Of a stretch of DNA of 64,000 bases, positions 61,501 to 64,000 are shown piece by piece. How positions within the stretch are numbered: position 1 is the first letter of the stretch; each line of letters starts with the position of its first letter. The DNA comes from Pomphorhynchus laevis (Eukaryota > Acanthocephala > Palaeacanthocephala > Echinorhynchida > Pomphorhynchidae). Both the position numbers and the translations under genes were made by a program. The notes under the pieces are model-generated. The model saw nothing but the letters and a program-made list of their open reading frames with translations, was not told where the DNA came from and ran no database searches. The stretch covers positions 186,001-250,000 of the forward strand of contig WNNJ02001290.1 in the NCBI GenBank assembly GCA_012934845.2. Direction: 5' to 3'.

Positions 61501-61919
61501 ATTATTTAAAAATTATAAAAATAGTGAACATTAACAAAATGTGTAGTACTTACGGAACAGTTAGGATCAGTGCATACGCGAGCATGATGATGACATAACA
61601 TCTTAATTTGTCTGCAGATTTGACAACTGCTTGTCTTGTTTGTGCACTGTTTGATATGTTGAATGACAAGCTTCATCTTCTGACATCCTGGATGACTTGA
61701 ACAATTTGCATTTCGGCAATTGACAGCGTGGAGTAAACTTTCGATACAACGTTCAATGGATTGCTGCCGGGTTTGCTGTGGGCTTGCTTGAATTGCGGAA
61801 TCTGCTGATGAACCAAGTTTCGATGCTGCTACCGAAGTAATGTCAATCGCAACTGCTAGACGTTCCATCGGATGCTCGTGAGTTACTGACTGATGACATA
61901 CACCACACAGGTCATAATC
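55560..61919 (-). CDS. CREBBP: CBP/p300 histone acetyltransferase, 3' exons (partial; ZZ end, TAZ2, Gln-rich tail)
   Basis: Transcriptional co-activator and lysine acetyltransferase of the nucleus. Last three coding exons: 61919-61554, 58978-58873, 56416-55560 (stop TAG). Phases fit (0, 1) with GTAAGT donors. Exon A starts DYDLCGVCHQSVTHEHPMER, the end of the ZZ zinc finger, then the TAZ2 domain: SIERCIESLLHAVNCRNANC, CQKMKLVIQHIKQC, CQICRQIKMLCHHHARVC, completed by FPFCTGLKQKM in exon B, with the RRRMMTTMQRSMH helix after it. The tail exon is Gln/Ser/Met-rich (QQQHALLMRRQQQQQIYLGK). No clear nuclear co-activator binding domain is visible. Bromodomain and HAT exons lie upstream, outside the window. 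Introns of 2.6 and 2.5 kb contain LINE and SINE-like DNA. Confidence 0.93.
57770..58300 (-). mobile_element. LINE C-terminal fragment (GVQQGDP family) in a CBP intron
   Basis: The minus strand reads TRSGIACRGLLGETMVRHFL, RRYTKIRRTNYRIK and LRTKFA-type decayed frames, continuing EANRILDGLLSEMSKGN below 57960. This follows the ARxDIxARGFW...FFDVRVFNP...KRxYxERI...GG order of the restriction-endonuclease-like C-terminus. It is same-strand in the CBP intron and broken. The rest of this intron (56417-57765) is AT-rich with nothing seen. Confidence 0.5.
58425..58668 (+). mobile_element. SINE-like or foldback element with 28-bp inverted ends
   Basis: Ends 58425-58452 ('gcacgatattatcttcac') and 58640-58667 ('gtgaagataatatcgtgc') are inverted repeats. 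Inside, 'gttcgaattc' (58506-58515) resembles a pol III B box, preceded by tRNA-like 'ctcatacagcagtagcgacaca', so a tRNA-derived SINE is possible. Further in are GGTCGAAACG (58551), opposed CTGGGT / ACCCAG arms and CTGATAA between them. It lies in the CBP intron between the TAZ2 exon pair and the tail exon. Confidence 0.5.
58979..61553. other. CBP intron with a LINE scrap and a ~80-bp direct duplication
   Basis: About 59880-60010 (minus) encodes SGLGLCLNPSKCEIIAKDMK, a LINE RT segment after motif C. 60586-60665 and 60749-60831 are direct copies ('agtattaaatttacttaatt...'). 60538-60592 shares 'aaggaaatacgtcattagc' with 372-426 near the PLE remnant at the window start. 60870-61020 is less AT-rich but not recognised. 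Confidence 0.5.
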
Positions 61920-62633
61920 CTAAATAAAGAAATTAAACTTTTAGCAATCGAAACACGTGTTAATTTGTACACATTAATCGTCTATTTCAGAATTTGACAT
62001 GTATTGACTGATGCAAATATCAGTCACATCTTATATAGAATGCAACATATTTTATATAGCTGATATTATCAACACCTCTAGGTAATAAACAGCAAAAAGG
62101 TTTCGCTTTAGTGAATTGATATGCAATATAAATTGTGAATGTTTTAATTTAAATCGATATAACCATAGCTGAAATACTATACTGTATAGATTGCTTTTAG
62201 TTGTCTCGTGGACATTAGAAACGAAGTATTAATCGCAAAATAGTGGCATAGTTAAGAATAAAATGGAGTTGAGTAAGCTTTGAACATTATAAATAAAGTG
62301 AGTTGAGTGAACGGAGAAACTAAGTTAGCATTAATATAGAGAGTTAGCAGAGTTGACTGAGCGATAAAGGTCAGTATTTAACAAAGTATTAAACAAAGTA
62401 TGTGGTAGGATTTAATATTTTATATAATTGATAAGGTGATATATTCGTGGATGATGTAGTGTGATGCATTTAATACGGTCGATTATTCAAGAATGCGATA
62501 ACATTAAGCATGCTTTAAAAATTGAGTGATGGATATAGTAGAGTACGTCGATTGTTAAATACATTATAGAGAATAATAGATAAAACAGATAAATATATCA
62601 GATTAATAGATTTGATATAAATATATATCAAAT
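61920..62633. other. CBP upstream intron, no feature seen
   Basis: AT-rich sequence between the acceptor of the ZZ/TAZ2 exon and the Penelope insertion. The exon with the first half of the ZZ finger is not present here on the minus strand. Confidence 0.5.
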
Positions 62634-63990
62634 ATATAATAGATATATTTCCATGCATCCTTTCACCACTGCCGTTGATGTGTATAGACTCAAAAATTAT
62701 CCGTCTATAATAATTTGATTCAGCGTTTATGTTTGAGAACGACGTATTCGATCAAATCGATGGAGTTGCAATGGGCTCTCCGCTGGGACCTACTTTAGCA
62801 AACATTTATATGGATGAATGGGAAACAGATATATATCATAGACTGCCAGACCTATGTGCATATTGGCGGTATGTAGATGATGTGTTTATGGTTTTCAATA
62901 CGCGTCCAAATACGGTATCACTTCGAAACGTACTTAATGAAAAAGATCCGGCCATACAATGGCACGTACAGTTCGAAGATAGTAAACAATCGATCGCATT
63001 TCTCGATGTGCTGGTTAGACGTGGTAATAACATCACAACAGAGGTATATCGTAAACCGAATATTACATGGAATCCTCCCCTCTGGTCTACTCATATACCA
63101 AACAAATATAAGATATCCGCAGCATCGTCATTGTTGCTAAGGTCTTTGCAAATTTGCTCAGAGAAATGTACCCGTTTGACTGAGAGTTCGATTATTAAGT
63201 CGAAACTTAAAAATCGTGGCTTTCCCAAATGGGCCATCACACAGGCAGATCGAAAGTCGAAGAATATATTTTTTGCATCAACACATGATAAAAAAGACCA
63301 AGCAAAAACTAAAATATATTTACGATCGTCTTTCGTTGACAACCGTAGCCTGAACAAACTTGAAGATGGTCTTAGACGACAAACATCACGTCCTACAATT
63401 TACTGTCCACCTAGCACGTGTCTAGCATCTATGTTCAAACGAAGACCCTTATCTCAAAAAACGTTAGGTCTCGTATATGAGATAAAATGTAAAGATTGTG
63501 AAGCTACATACGTGGGTCAGACGAAACGACCATTACACCTTAGAATTAAGGAACATCGTAATGCTCTAAGGAAAGGGGACATGTCATCTGCTGTTTTAAA
63601 CCATTCTGTCATGAAAGGACACAATATTGAATTCGATAATATCAAAATTCTTGCAAAAGAATCAAATTATTATAGACGGATAATTTTTGAGTCTATACAC
63701 ATCAACGGCAGTGGTGAAAGGATGCATGGAAATAAATCAAATTATAATTTAAAAATTCCTATCGACACTATGGACTAAGAAAACATGTTCATTTTCTTCC
63801 GCACTTATGTAATATAAGGCGATTTGTGTTTGAAAACTTTCAACTTGAAAAGGGTCACTGTGATTGACCGAAACGTTGTTATAATTAACTCTAACAAAAA
63901 TTTGTTTTTCTCGTGTGGATAATTAATAATGCCTAATAAACAGATTACGTGGCACACGAATGTAATTTTATCAGAATATAATAGATATAT
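62634..63990 (+). mobile_element. Penelope-like element, 5'-truncated insertion with inverted 5' piece and 15-bp target duplication
   Basis: The ORF 62729-63778 (350 codons, uninterrupted) starts inside the RT domain: FENDVFDQIDGVAMGSPLGP, YWRYVDDVFMVF (catalytic YVDD), IAFLDVLVRR. It then has the linker (NKLEDGLRRQTSRPTIYCPP) and a GIY-YIG nuclease: LVYEIKCKDCEATYVGQTKR, LHLRIKEHRNALRKG, ending at a TAA after LKIPIDTMD. 62646-62721 is a perfect 76-bp reverse copy of 63659-63734, placed at the 5' end. 'atataatagatatat' (62634-62648 and 63976-63990) is a 15-bp target duplication. The 3' UTR has a degenerate hammerhead (CTTGAAAA-GGTCA...TGACC-GAAACG, 63844-63875). The upstream RT half is missing, so it is inactive, but it is young. 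It lies antisense in or upstream of the CBP intron. Confidence 0.9.
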
Positions 63991-64000
63991 AATATTTAAA

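Noticed and set aside
61506-61868. Stand-alone 120-aa ORF with internal ATG start
   Set aside because: The ATG is an internal Met of the ZZ-TAZ2 exon, which really begins at an acceptor at 61919 and ends at a donor after 61554; the last residues are intron.

Overview
The window is AT-rich eukaryotic DNA from an invertebrate animal. Its single-copy genes are metazoan-type multi-exon genes with GT-AG introns. The dispersed DNA is dominated by Penelope-like elements (PLEs), non-LTR retrotransposons, foldback elements and hammerhead-type ribozyme motifs. I cannot fix the phylum from the sequence alone; flatworm, enoplean nematode and hydrozoan genomes all fit.

Three host genes are recognisable, plus one possible fourth. 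(1) A complete TOPBP1 gene lies on the + strand (1296-44704). It has 25 coding exons whose phases all agree and encode 1358 residues with BRCT0 to BRCT8 and an ATR-activating motif. About 39 kb of its 43.4-kb span is intron, mostly filled with mobile DNA. (2) The 3' part of a CBP/p300 acetyltransferase gene lies on the - strand (61919-55560): end of ZZ domain, TAZ2 and a Gln-rich tail. Its upstream exons lie beyond the window. (3) A first exon of V-ATPase subunit e lies on the - strand (51156-51050). (4) An acidic 3' exon-like open frame on the - strand (49703-49106) is not identified.

Layout. 1-1295: PLE remnant and TOPBP1 upstream DNA. 1296-44704: TOPBP1. Intron 2 holds three LINE tails. 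Intron 3 holds a 15-bp minisatellite, a 380-bp ribozyme-like tandem repeat, a PLE remnant and a long LINE. Intron 8 holds a 500-bp-period array of PLE endonuclease fragments. Introns 14-16 hold foldback elements with hammerhead motifs. Intron 17 holds Ty3/gypsy fossils and an RTE-like LINE. 44705-49100: two TIR elements and PLE scraps. 49106-51156: two small gene pieces on the - strand. 51.6-54.1 kb: a 360-bp-period array. 55560-61919: CBP 3' end. 62634-63990: a young PLE insertion with a 15-bp target duplication.

The most interesting signal is in the 360-bp array (50.2 and 51.6-53.9 kb) and its diverged relatives at 7.2, 7.5 and 53.06 kb. They carry all three conserved hammerhead core strands (CGAAAC, CTGATGAG, GTC), each flanked by arms that stay complementary between diverged copies. 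The three strands come in a cyclic order that no standard hammerhead type has.
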